Shown: positions 18,253 through 29,500, numbered from the stretch's first letter. The stretch is DNA of 38,657 nucleotides from an uncultured Pelagibacteraceae bacterium (GCA_902555535.1 CACDTB010000008.1:1-38657); one strand, 5' to 3'. The notes: generated from the sequence alone by a model not told the origin. Program-made: numbers and translations.

Positions 18253-19461
18253 ATGAAAAAAAAGAAAAAAAAAATAAAAAAAAATATTTCTAAAAAACAA
18301 AGTAAATTTAAAAAAAAAGTAAAAAAAACATCTAAAAAATCAAATAAACGTAAGATTAAAAATAAAATTGTAAAAAAAATTAATAGTGGAAGAAAACAGA
18401 AAAGTAAAAAACTAAAAAAACCAAAAAAAATTTCAAAAAAATTTAAATCTATTACATCAAAAAAATCAGATTTTTTATTAAAATTAGTTAACTTTCAAAA
18501 TTTGCTAAAGCCTGAATTTAAGTTAAGATTTAGTTTTGGTTTTGAAAAATCTATTCAAGCATTTTTTGACAAAATAGCAGATACAATTTCACAATACAGA
18601 ATTCTTAAAAAGGATGAAGCAAGAAGGCTTAAATTAGAAAAACAAGAAAAAGAAAGATTAGAAAAAATTGAAATTGCAAAAGAAAAACAAAAACAGTTAG
18701 AATTAAAGGTTAAGCTAAAAGAACAAGCTTTAAAAGATGAAATTAGATTAGAAAAGCAAAGAACAAAAGATATAAAACTATTTTTAAGAAAAGAACAGGC
18801 TCTTTTAAGAATTGAGCAAGCAGAAAAACAAAAACAGTTTTTACAACAATTAAGGTTAGATAAGCAAATTGAAAAATTTAGAGTTAGAGAAGTAAAAGAA
18901 TTAGAAAAATTAGAAAAAATTTCACTAAGAGAAAAAAGAGAAGATTATGTAGGCCTACAACAAAGAATAGAAAAATTAAAAGAAAAATATCGAATTATTA
19001 GAGATCAGAAGATTAGAGAAAGAGTAGAGGCCCTTGGTGTTAAAATTCAAGGAGACGAAGATAGAGAAACACTTTTACAAAAAGAAAAAGAATATACTTT
19101 AGCCAGACAAAAAATTGAGTTTGCGCTTGAAAGTTTTTATAGAAGTGCAAGTAGCTTAGTATTTCAACTAAACAAAAGACACATAACAAGACACATGTCT
19201 ATCTTCAGATGCATAGATAGAAGATTTGAAACAGGAGAAATATTTGTTAAATGGGATGAAGCCTCAGATGAAGAGTGGCTTTTATTAATTTATATAAAAA
19301 ATAATTCACCAGATGAAGGAATAGTTATTGAAGATAAAACTAATCCTGAAAAAAATATTTCTCATGAGTTTAAAAATAATGAAATATTTAAGGCTTCAGA
19401 TACTATGGTTGATGCTCTTACGCAATTAATTGCAAGAAAAAGAGCCAAAAATATCAATTAA
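18253..19461 (+). CDS. Lys-rich N-tail, coiled-coil protein of unknown function
   Basis: 402 aa; N-terminal ~75 aa almost wholly Lys/Ser/Asn; long K/E/Q-rich predicted helix; non-repetitive C-terminal domain (FRCIDRRFETGEIFVKWDEASDEEWLLLIYIKNNSPDEGIVIED). Confidence 0.75.
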   Translation: MKKKKKKIKKNISKKQSKFKKKVKKTSKKSNKRKIKNKIVKKINSGRKQKSKKLKKPKKISKKFKSITSKKSDFLLKLVNFQNLLKPEFKLRFSFGFEKSIQAFFDKIADTISQYRILKKDEARRLKLEKQEKERLEKIEIAKEKQKQLELKVKLKEQALKDEIRLEKQRTKDIKLFLRKEQALLRIEQAEKQKQFLQQLRLDKQIEKFRVREVKELEKLEKISLREKREDYVGLQQRIEKLKEKYRIIRDQKIRERVEALGVKIQGDEDRETLLQKEKEYTLARQKIEFALESFYRSASSLVFQLNKRHITRHMSIFRCIDRRFETGEIFVKWDEASDEEWLLLIYIKNNSPDEGIVIEDKTNPEKNISHEFKNNEIFKASDTMVDALTQLIARKRAKNIN

Positions 19462-19491
19462 ATTATCATAAATTATTAAGTATCATTTAAA

Positions 19492-19785
19492 ATGTTATTT
19501 TCATCTGCATTAATGATAATTTTATATTTAGTATTTAGATATGTTCTTGCATGGATAAGATATTTTAACAGTCTTGACTCTAGATTAGGCCAATCAACAT
19601 GGCGATGGAGTTATGATTATCCAGTTATAGGTGAAAGAGATATCTCAGATCTTGATGATAAAATTTTTGTTAGACTGAGAAGAAAAAGAAATAGAGTTAT
19701 AACTCTAATGTACTCAATTTTATTAATAATGTTCTTGTTATCTATGTCTTTACTCAGTGAATTTTTAATATTTTTCTTAACTTAG
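19492..19785 (+). CDS. Small membrane protein of unknown function
   Basis: 97 aa; hydrophobic N- and C-terminal segments flanking a charged middle; follows the Lys-rich gene on the same strand. Confidence 0.55.
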   Translation: MLFSSALMIILYLVFRYVLAWIRYFNSLDSRLGQSTWRWSYDYPVIGERDISDLDDKIFVRLRRKRNRVITLMYSILLIMFLLSMSLLSEFLIFFLT

Positions 19786-20129
19786 TTTTTGAGTTGTTTT
19801 TTATTTTTCAAATATAAAAAAAAGGCAACCATTTCATACCCATATTTAAAGATTGTGAAAATTATTGGTAGTTTAAAAAATTTATATAGAAATTTATATT
19901 TTGGAATTTTTTTCCAAACATAAAGAAATGCCTCTGCCCCCTGAATAATTTTACCGTTTTCTTTAACATGTAGTCTTCTTAACAATTCTTTATCATTTCT
20001 TGATGTTTCTTTTTCAGCATCTGAATTATTAGTTATATCTATCCAATCAATATCTTTGATATTTTCTTTTTTATATAGGTTAATTTCCGATCTACAGATT
20101 TTACAAGAATTATTAAAATATACTTTCAT
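19782..20129 (-). CDS. DUF393/DCC thiol-disulfide oxidoreductase family protein
   Basis: 115 aa; VYFNNSCKICRSEINLYKK with a CxxC motif at the N-terminus. Confidence 0.75.
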   Translation of the reverse strand: MKVYFNNSCKICRSEINLYKKENIKDIDWIDITNNSDAEKETSRNDKELLRRLHVKENGKIIQGAEAFLYVWKKIPKYKFLYKFFKLPIIFTIFKYGYEMVAFFLYLKNKKQLKN

Positions 20130-20214
20130 TTAATAATAATTAGCTTTAAGTAAGAAATTGTACATGCGTAAAATGATCAGTTGAAAATTATCAACAAACT
20201 ACTATTTAAGGTGA

Positions 20215-21627
20215 ATGAGTAATTTCTTTAATAAATCAGATTTAACAAGACAAGATGCAGATAAATTAGTATCTGAAACACTTAACAATTGTGATGATGG
20301 CGAACTTTATTTAGAGGAGTCTAAATCAGAGTCAATTTTGCTAGACGATAACAAAATAAAAAGCTCAAACTATAGCTCTGATTTGGGATTTGGTTTTAGG
20401 GCTATCTCAAACGAGGTTGTTGCTTATTCATATTCAAATGAAATATCAAAAGATTCATTAAAAAATTCTTCAGAAAATCTTAAATCAACTCTGAAATCAA
20501 TTAAAGGCACATACAATCATGAAATTCCAAAATCTAATAAAAAATTTTATAAAGATATTAATCCAATTGAACAAAAAACGTTAGATTCAAAATTAGAAGT
20601 CTTAAATAAAGTAAATGAATTTTTAAGAAAAAAAGATGGATCAGTAAAACAAGTGACAGCTAGTTTTGCTGGTGAACAAAAATCAATAGAGATTATTCGA
20701 TCAGGTGGAGAGTCGCTTACTGATGTACGTCCATTAATTAGATTTAATGTGTCTGTGATGTTAGAAAAAAATGGAAGAAAAGAAACAGGTGTATATGGAA
20801 TTGGTGGCAGACAATCTTATGATGACTATTTAAAAAATGACAACTGGAAAAATGTTTGTGAAGAGGCTTTTAGGATAGCATCAGTAAATTTAGAGAGTAA
20901 ACCAGCACCTGCTGGTGAGATGAAAGTAGTTTTAGGACCTGGTTGGCCAGCTATATTAATTCATGAAGCAATTGGTCATGGTCTTGAAGGAGATTTTAAT
21001 AGAAAAAAAACATCAGCATTTCATAATCTTATGGGTGAAAAAGTTGCAAGTGAGGGAGTAACAATTATTGATGACGGTACGATAGATAATAGAAGAGGTA
21101 GTTTAACAATTGATGATGAGGGAACACCAACTGAGCGAACAGTTTTAATTGAAAACGGTATTCTTAAAAATTTTATGCAGGACAGACATAATGCAAGATT
21201 AATGAATACGAGATCCACTGGGTCTGGAAGAAGAGAAAATTATAGACATATCGTGTTACCAAGAATGAGAAATACAATGATGTTAAGTGGAAATCAAACT
21301 CAAGACGAAATGATCAAATCTGTTGATAAAGGAATTTTTGCAGTAAGTTTTGGAGGTGGCCAGGTGGATATTACATCTGGAAAATTTGTATTTAATTGTA
21401 CCGAGGCTTACGAAATAAATAATGGTAAAATTGGATCTCCAATTAAAGGCGCAACACTTATTGGTGATGGACCATCAATACTTAAAGAAGTATCGATGGT
21501 AGGAAATGATATGATGTTAGACCCAGGCATAGGAACTTGTGGAAAGGCAGGGCAAGGAGTTCCTGTGGGAGTCGCTCAACCTTCAATTTTAATTGATAAA
21601 ATGACAGTTGGTGGAACAAAACTTTAA
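20215..21627 (+). CDS. tldD: TldD metalloprotease subunit
   Basis: 470 aa; HEAIGHGLEGDFNRKKTSAF zinc motif and the C-terminal MLDPGIGTCGKAGQGVPVGVAQPSILIDKMTVGGT. Confidence 0.93.
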   Translation: MSNFFNKSDLTRQDADKLVSETLNNCDDGELYLEESKSESILLDDNKIKSSNYSSDLGFGFRAISNEVVAYSYSNEISKDSLKNSSENLKSTLKSIKGTYNHEIPKSNKKFYKDINPIEQKTLDSKLEVLNKVNEFLRKKDGSVKQVTASFAGEQKSIEIIRSGGESLTDVRPLIRFNVSVMLEKNGRKETGVYGIGGRQSYDDYLKNDNWKNVCEEAFRIASVNLESKPAPAGEMKVVLGPGWPAILIHEAIGHGLEGDFNRKKTSAFHNLMGEKVASEGVTIIDDGTIDNRRGSLTIDDEGTPTERTVLIENGILKNFMQDRHNARLMNTRSTGSGRRENYRHIVLPRMRNTMMLSGNQTQDEMIKSVDKGIFAVSFGGGQVDITSGKFVFNCTEAYEINNGKIGSPIKGATLIGDGPSILKEVSMVGNDMMLDPGIGTCGKAGQGVPVGVAQPSILIDKMTVGGTKL

Positions 21628-21629
21628 TT

Positions 21630-22946
21630 ATGGTTAAGGATCAAGAATTTCTAAAATCTAAAGCTTCATATTGTTTAGATTTGGCAAAAAAAATGGGAGC
21701 AACTGATGCAAGTGTTACAGTTGGTCACTCAATTTCAGAAACAGTTAATTTTAGGAATAAATCCCTAGAAGCCTCAGATAGATCAGATGGATTGGCATTA
21801 AGTATAGAAACTTATTTAGGTAAAAGAAGATCATCAATTTCATCATCAAATTTACTAGATGAAAATATAAAAACTTTAATTGAAAAGTGCTTTGAAACTA
21901 CAAAAATTACACCAGAGGATGAATTTAATTCTTTGCCTGATAAAAATTTATTAGCCAAACAAATTAGTAGCCTTAATTTGTATGATGAAACAAGATTCGA
22001 AAACGATAAAAAAATAAAATATTTAAAAGATTTAGAGGAGGCTGCTTCATCAAATAAGCAAATTATAAATACAGAATCTAGTTTTACTGAAAATAAATCA
22101 AATTTTATATTAGCTAATAGTGACGGTTTTTGTGACGGTTATAAAACTTCTTCTTTTACTACTTCTTGTGTAACAGTTGCAAAAGATGAAAATAGCATGG
22201 AAAGAGACTATGAATTTTCTAGCAAACGTCATTTATCTGATATTAAGCAAGCATCAGATCTTGGAAATAAAGCTGCCGAGCAAACTATTAGAAAATTGAG
22301 CCCCAACAAAATTGGAAGCGAGAAGATAAGCATAATTTTTGATAAAAGAATTTCAAAAGGAATGTTAAGTGTTTTTGCAAGTGCAATATCTGCATCTGCA
22401 ATTGCAAGAGGCACTTCATTTTTAAAGGATAAAATTGATCACCAGGTTTTTGCAAATTCGATAAATGTAATTGATAAACCAGATATAATTAAAGGAATGG
22501 GTTCTCAAAATTTTGACTCAGAGGGCGTCAACTCTAATACATTACAACTTATAGAGAATGGAATACTTAAAAATTACCTTGTTGACACTTACAATGGAAA
22601 AAAAATAAATTTACAATCAAATGGAAGAAGTGGCGGAACTACTAATTTATATTTTGAAAATGGAAATATAAGTTACGAAGATCTTCTAAAAAAAAATTCA
22701 AAAAGTCTTTATATTACTGAAACTATTGGTCACGGATCAAATCTTGTAACAGGAGATTATTCAGTAGGGGCAACTGGTTTTTTGGTTGAAGATGGAGAAT
22801 TTAAATATCCAGTTAATGAAATAACAATTGCTGGTAATTTTAAGGATATGTTTAAAAATATAACTTTAGCTAATGATTTAGAATTCGAATATTCAGTCAA
22901 TTCACCAACTATGATGATAGAAGGTATGACTGTTGCAGGAAAATGA
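21630..22946 (+). CDS. pmbA: TldE/PmbA metalloprotease subunit
   Basis: 438 aa; NGRSGGTTNLYFENG, TETIGHGSNLVTGDYSVGATGFLVEDGEFKYPVNEITIAGN. Confidence 0.93.
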   Translation: MVKDQEFLKSKASYCLDLAKKMGATDASVTVGHSISETVNFRNKSLEASDRSDGLALSIETYLGKRRSSISSSNLLDENIKTLIEKCFETTKITPEDEFNSLPDKNLLAKQISSLNLYDETRFENDKKIKYLKDLEEAASSNKQIINTESSFTENKSNFILANSDGFCDGYKTSSFTTSCVTVAKDENSMERDYEFSSKRHLSDIKQASDLGNKAAEQTIRKLSPNKIGSEKISIIFDKRISKGMLSVFASAISASAIARGTSFLKDKIDHQVFANSINVIDKPDIIKGMGSQNFDSEGVNSNTLQLIENGILKNYLVDTYNGKKINLQSNGRSGGTTNLYFENGNISYEDLLKKNSKSLYITETIGHGSNLVTGDYSVGATGFLVEDGEFKYPVNEITIAGNFKDMFKNITLANDLEFEYSVNSPTMMIEGMTVAGK

Positions 22947-23914
22947 GCAGTTATTGTGTAATTGGCTCTGGAATTTCAGGAGCAACAATAGCTAATCTTT
23001 TAAGCAAAAAAAATTCTGTACATATTTATGATAAAGCTCGAGGTCCAGGTGGCAGATCTTCCTTTAAAAGATTACACAAGTCAAAAGGATTTGACCACGG
23101 GGCTCAATATATTTCTCCAAAATCAATACAATTTAAGAAATTTATTACAAATTTACGTAAAAAAAAAATTCTAAAAAAATGGAGTGGCAAACATATTTTT
23201 TTAAACAAATTAAAAAAAGAAAATAAAAATCATATTAAAATAATTGGTTGCAAAGGTAATAATGATATCAGCAAACATTTGATAAAGAATATAAAATGTA
23301 GCTTTCAAAGCGAGTTAGAGAAGATTAAACTTATAAATAATAAATGGAAATTAGATTTTAAGAATAACCAAATAAAATATTATGATAAATTAATATTAAC
23401 TTGTCCATTCCCACAATTTAAAAAATTATCAAAAAAATTTATAGATGATCCATTCATCAAACAAAAAATTAAAATGGATGCAAATATTACAGTCATGATT
23501 GAAATTAAAAAAACAAATAAAAATATATCAAGTTATTTATTTGACGACAAAATTTTAGGATGGGCCGCTAAAGAAAATAGTAAAAGAAGATTTAAAAGTA
23601 ATAATGATTTATGGACTTTGCAAAGTACAAATTTGTGGGCAAATAAAAGAATAAATAAAAATAGAGAAAATAAAGAAAAAAATTCAAAGATTTTGATTGA
23701 TCGATTTTTTAAACTTACTGGTATTAAAAAAACAAAAATATTAACCTCACTAAATCATGGTTGGAAATATTCTTCAAATTCTAGGCCCTTTAAAGTCAAA
23801 AGTTATTGGAATACTAAATTAAATTTAGGAGTATGTGGAGACTGGTTTGTGGGACCTAGGGTTGAAGCTGGATGGATAAGTGCAAATGATCTTTATAAAA
23901 AAATAAATAAATAA
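22943..23914 (+). CDS. FAD-dependent oxidoreductase, renalase-like
   Basis: 323 aa; N-term CVIGSGISGATIANLLSKKNSVHIYDKARGPGGRSS and C-term LGVCGDWFVGPRVEAGWISANDLYKK. Confidence 0.8.
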   Translation: MSSYCVIGSGISGATIANLLSKKNSVHIYDKARGPGGRSSFKRLHKSKGFDHGAQYISPKSIQFKKFITNLRKKKILKKWSGKHIFLNKLKKENKNHIKIIGCKGNNDISKHLIKNIKCSFQSELEKIKLINNKWKLDFKNNQIKYYDKLILTCPFPQFKKLSKKFIDDPFIKQKIKMDANITVMIEIKKTNKNISSYLFDDKILGWAAKENSKRRFKSNNDLWTLQSTNLWANKRINKNRENKEKNSKILIDRFFKLTGIKKTKILTSLNHGWKYSSNSRPFKVKSYWNTKLNLGVCGDWFVGPRVEAGWISANDLYKKINK

Positions 23915-23916
23915 TT

Positions 23917-24597
23917 TTATTCAAGATTTTTTAAACGATATTCCCAATTTCCCATTCTCTTATATGTAATTTTGACAATCACTGAAGTTTTTTTATCAAG
24001 CCAAATATCAAAATTTAATTTTTTATCCTCAGGAAGAGACATATCTTTAGATGTAAGTTTGAAATGATCTGTTTCGTATTGTTTGCCATTAATTAAAATA
24101 TTTTCCTCACCAATAAAAGTAACTATTTGTTCTTTTATACTTCCAGAAATAGGACTTATTTGGCTTTCTGCTTGTAAAACTTTATGACTCCACCAATTTC
24201 CAATAATATTTTTTATAGAAGCTTCACCTGAATATGAAGACCCTTTGATGTAAAACTTTTTATTATTTTTATCCAGTTTTAAGTTTACAAATTTTTCTTT
24301 TTTATTTTGAAGTGTCTTTGATTGAAAAGATATTAAATCATCTTTTAAATAAATTTCTTCCCCATATCCCTCTACTTTAAATATTGTTGCAGATAGTAAT
24401 TTTACCTCAAATTTATATTGATTTTTTACTATCGTTTTTTCACCATCTCTTTTAAAAAAATAATTGTTATAGCCAATTACTTCATCATTTCTCAATATCT
24501 CCATTTCTATTTTGTCAAATTTGTTATAATGACCTACATGAGCAACAGAAATTGATGATAAAAATACAACAATTAAAATAACTGCAAACTTCCTCAT
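23917..24597 (-). CDS. Secreted protein of unknown function (DUF6134-like)
   Basis: 226 aa with N-terminal signal peptide; WWSHKVLQAESQISPISGSI motif. Confidence 0.55.
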   Translation of the reverse strand: MRKFAVILIVVFLSSISVAHVGHYNKFDKIEMEILRNDEVIGYNNYFFKRDGEKTIVKNQYKFEVKLLSATIFKVEGYGEEIYLKDDLISFQSKTLQNKKEKFVNLKLDKNNKKFYIKGSSYSGEASIKNIIGNWWSHKVLQAESQISPISGSIKEQIVTFIGEENILINGKQYETDHFKLTSKDMSLPEDKKLNFDIWLDKKTSVIVKITYKRMGNWEYRLKNLE

Positions 24598-24650
24598 TTG
24601 TTGGTTACAATATTAGAATTTTTCATTAATAGATATAGCTTATTACAATT

Positions 24651-25298
24651 ATGTTTTTAAAAATAAAAAAAATTCCAAAAGTAAAATGGAGCTCAGAAAA
24701 ACCATTTAATTTTAAACCAAAGTTTTCTACATTTTTTTTCTTATGTTTTGGTTTGTCTTTATTTGGGTTAGGTGAGGGATTATTAATTGTTTCATTCACA
24801 GGAGCCTCTCCTTGGAGTGTTTTAGCTCAAGGTATTTCCTTAAATGTTAATTTAAGTATTGGAACTATCACATTATTAATAAGTATTGCTGTTTTAATTT
24901 TATGGGTCCCTCTTGGCCAAAAACCTGGGATGGGTACAATATTTAATGCTTTGATAATTGCAATTATGATTGATCTTTGTATTAAGTATGTTCCAACACC
25001 ATCAAATTATATCCATCAATTATTATTAGCTGTAATTTCTGTAATTACAGTTGGAATAGGTGGGGGTATTTACTTAGTATCAAATTTAGGAGCCGGCCCT
25101 AGAGATGGACTTATGATAGGATTACAAAAATTAACTAATTTTCCTATAGCTGTTGTAAGAGCAATATTAGAAATTTCAGTTGTTAGTATTGGATGGTATT
25201 TAGGAGGAACAGTTGGGATTGGAACATTATTGTTTGCGTTTGGCATAGGTCCTTGTGTTGCGTTAGGACTTTATTTAGTTGATAAAACTTTTGATTAG
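24651..25298 (+). CDS. YczE/YitT-like integral membrane protein
   Basis: 215 aa; FGLGEGLLIVSFTGASPWSVLAQGIS, GIGGGIYLVSNLGAGPRDGLMIGLQ. Confidence 0.75.
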   Translation: MFLKIKKIPKVKWSSEKPFNFKPKFSTFFFLCFGLSLFGLGEGLLIVSFTGASPWSVLAQGISLNVNLSIGTITLLISIAVLILWVPLGQKPGMGTIFNALIIAIMIDLCIKYVPTPSNYIHQLLLAVISVITVGIGGGIYLVSNLGAGPRDGLMIGLQKLTNFPIAVVRAILEISVVSIGWYLGGTVGIGTLLFAFGIGPCVALGLYLVDKTFD

Positions 25299-27121
25299 GC
25301 TGCAGCTATAGCTTTTTCACTTTTTTTTCTTTCGTGTGGATCAAGAATTGCTTTTCTCAATCTACAAGAATCTGGAGTTATCTCTAGAGCTTCATCTATA
25401 TTAAGCATACTTAATTGTTCAGCAATAGACATTTTTCTTACAGGTGTAAGTACAACATTCTCATCAGTACCTTGAGTTCTCATATTTGTTAACTTTTTAC
25501 CTTTCATAACATTGATTATCATATCACCTGGTTTAGGTGAAAGACCAACTATCATTCCAGGATAAACAGAGTCATTATGAGTTACAAACATTTCTCCTCT
25601 TGCTTGAAGGTTAAATATCGCGAATGCAACTGCTTTTCCTTGTTCCATGGAGATTAAGGCTCCATTTCTTCTACCTTCCATTTCTCCTTCAAAAGGACCA
25701 TAGCTATGGAATATTCTGTTAATCACTCCATTTCCTTTTGTAAGTGTAAGAAACCTACTTGTGTACCCCATTAAGCCTCTAGTAGGTGCATGAAAAATTA
25801 ATCTTTTTTTATTAGTTCCAGTATCTTTTAATTCTATGAGTTTACCTTTTCTTCTGTTCATTGAATCAATTACTTTTGACGAATGTTCTTCATCAAGGTC
25901 CATAGTAATTTCTTCAATTGGCTCAAGTTTGTTTCCACTTTCACCAGTTTTATATAAAACTTTTGGAGGACTAACTGTCATTTCAAAACCTTCTCTTCTC
26001 ATTTGAGTTAAAAGAATTTCCAACATCAACTCACCTCTACCACTAACAACAAAAGAGTCTTTTCCCTCGTTTTCAGAAAATGTAATTCCAACGTTATTTT
26101 GAGCTTCTTGAACTAATCTATCTCTTATTTGTGTACTGGTTAGTTTTTTACCTTCAGTTCCAGCTAAAGGTGAAGTATTTACAGTGATTGTAATTGACAT
26201 TGTAGGAGGATCTATTGGAGTAGCAGGGATAGGCTCATTAACCTCCAAGTCACATATTGTATCAGCAACGTTTGCTTTTTCTAATCCAGCAACAACGACA
26301 ATATCTCCGGCCTCGCCAACATCTATTGGAACTTTTTTTGTTCCTTCATATCTAAAAATTTTTGTTAATTTTCCTTCATCAACTTTTTCACCATTTAAAT
26401 TGATTGCTTTAATAGATTGATTAGCTTTCGCAGTCCCTTGTGTAATTCTTCCAACAAGACTTCTACCTAAAAAACTATCTGCATAAAGTAGCGTTGACAA
26501 CATTGCGAAAGGTTTAGTTTTATCAAGTTCAGCAGGTTTTACATGATCAATAATTAAATCTAACAAAGGATTTAAATTTTCTCTTGGACCATCAACTTCA
26601 TTATCTGCCCAACCTGATCTTCCACTTGCATAAAGAACTGGAAAATCTAATTGTTCTTCATTTGCATCTAAGCTTACAAATAAATCAAATGTTTCATCTA
26701 AAACTTCATTAGCTCTTTGATCAGCTTTATCTAATTTGTTAATAACAACAATAGGTTTTAATCCTTGTTTAAGTGCTTTTGATAATACAAATTTTGTTTG
26801 AGGCATAACACCTTCTGCAGAATCAATTAACAACAACGCTCCATCTGCCATACTTAAAACTCTTTCAACTTCAGCCGCAAAATCTCTGTGGCCTGGAGTA
26901 TCGATTATATTTATTCTTGAGTTGTTCCAATTAATTGAAGCAGGTTTAGCCAAAATTGTAATTCCTCTCTCTTTTTCAAGCTCACCTGAGTCCATTAATC
27001 TTTCATCAACAACTTCATTTTCTCTAAATGAACCACTTTGCTTCATTAAATTATCAATTAGAGTAGTTTTGCCATGATCAACATGGGCTATGATTGTGAT
27101 ATTTCTGATACTATTGCTCAT
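25295..27121 (-). CDS. typA: Ribosome-associated GTPase TypA/BipA
   Basis: 608 aa; IIAHVDHGKTTLID, ERGITILAKPASI, DTPGHRDF, NKLD and TypA C-terminal domains. Confidence 0.97.
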   Translation of the reverse strand: MSNSIRNITIIAHVDHGKTTLIDNLMKQSGSFRENEVVDERLMDSGELEKERGITILAKPASINWNNSRINIIDTPGHRDFAAEVERVLSMADGALLLIDSAEGVMPQTKFVLSKALKQGLKPIVVINKLDKADQRANEVLDETFDLFVSLDANEEQLDFPVLYASGRSGWADNEVDGPRENLNPLLDLIIDHVKPAELDKTKPFAMLSTLLYADSFLGRSLVGRITQGTAKANQSIKAINLNGEKVDEGKLTKIFRYEGTKKVPIDVGEAGDIVVVAGLEKANVADTICDLEVNEPIPATPIDPPTMSITITVNTSPLAGTEGKKLTSTQIRDRLVQEAQNNVGITFSENEGKDSFVVSGRGELMLEILLTQMRREGFEMTVSPPKVLYKTGESGNKLEPIEEITMDLDEEHSSKVIDSMNRRKGKLIELKDTGTNKKRLIFHAPTRGLMGYTSRFLTLTKGNGVINRIFHSYGPFEGEMEGRRNGALISMEQGKAVAFAIFNLQARGEMFVTHNDSVYPGMIVGLSPKPGDMIINVMKGKKLTNMRTQGTDENVVLTPVRKMSIAEQLSMLNIDEALEITPDSCRLRKAILDPHERKKSEKAIAAA

Positions 27122-27206
27122 AAATTCTGGCTCTTATACATATTTAAAAGGATATTAAAACTCAAAAAAACTCATAACTGGCTTGAATAATTTTCAAAAT
27201 TCAGGA

Positions 27207-27323
27207 TTAATTTGTCTTTTTTTGCTTATCTTTTTTAAGTTTTCTTTTTTCTTTAAAGCTCAATTTAGGTTTTTTTTTAACACTAGAGTCTTTAAATGAT
27301 TTACCGCTATATCTTTTCGACAT
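27207..27323 (-). CDS. Small highly basic protein, 38 aa (not in the supplied ORF track)
   Basis: Manual translation of the minus strand: MSKRYSGKSFKDSSVKKKPKLSFKEKRKLKKDKQKKTN*, 17 Lys/Arg in 38 residues. Confidence 0.45.
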   Translation of the reverse strand: MSKRYSGKSFKDSSVKKKPKLSFKEKRKLKKDKQKKTN

Positions 27324-27342
27324 AATTCAACTTCACATAAAA

Positions 27343-27368
27343 AAAAGGCCATCTTGAGATGGCCTTTT
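27343..27368. terminator. Intrinsic terminator of groESL
   Basis: AAAAGGCCATC-TTGA-GATGGCCTTTT, perfect 11-bp stem; long T run on the minus strand after the stem. Confidence 0.88.
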
Positions 27369-27393
27369 AAATTTTATTTAAGAAAATGAGGAA

Positions 27394-29067
<1,674 letters not shown>

Positions 29068-29077
29068 TTAAATTATA

Positions 29078-29368
29078 TTACTTAGTTGAAATACCCATAA
29101 TGTCTGACTCTTTCATTATGCTGTATTCTTTCCCATTAATTTTGACTTCAGTTCCTGACCATTTGCCAAATAAAACTTTATCACCAACTTTCACATCCAT
29201 TGGAATTATTTTTCCATCTTCAGTTTTAGCACCACCACCTACAGCAACAACTTTTCCCTCCTGAGGTTTTTCTTGTGCTGTATCAGGGATAATTATTCCA
29301 CCAGCAGTTTTTTCACTGCTATCTAGTACTTCTATTAAAACTCTGTCATGTAACGGTTTAAATTTCAT
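29078..29368 (-). CDS. groES: 10 kDa co-chaperonin GroES
   Basis: 96 aa; [41 protein letters not shown]. Confidence 0.98.
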   Translation of the reverse strand: MKFKPLHDRVLIEVLDSSEKTAGGIIIPDTAQEKPQEGKVVAVGGGAKTEDGKIIPMDVKVGDKVLFGKWSGTEVKINGKEYSIMKESDIMGISTK

Positions 29369-29405
29369 AATATCTCCTTAATAAATCTTTATAAATATGT
29401 GCTTC

Positions 29406-29433
29406 ATATAGATATTTCGCTGTCTATTTCAAG
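29406..29433 (-). promoter_or_regulatory. Sigma32-type promoter of groESL
   Basis: Minus strand CTTGAAA (29433-29427), 14 nt, TCTATAT (29412-29406); same -35 and spacing as the hsp20 promoter. No CIRCE element was seen. Confidence 0.6.
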
Positions 29434-29500
29434 ATGAGTCTCTTAGAGATTTATTAAAATGCTAGTAAATTAGAGATTTTATGGTTTATACCTTAAAAAT

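Noticed and set aside
20180-20195. GTTGA-AAATTA-TCAAC inverted repeat upstream of tldD
   Set aside because: Only 5 bp in an AT-rich gap, no U-tract and no SD pairing; not distinguishable from chance.
20215-22946. tldD/pmbA as sign of a peptide-antibiotic (RiPP) cluster
   Set aside because: No precursor peptide or other maturation enzymes nearby; TldD/TldE are common standalone genes.
26184-26420. 78-aa ORF antisense to typA
   Set aside because: Inside typA, no independent motif.
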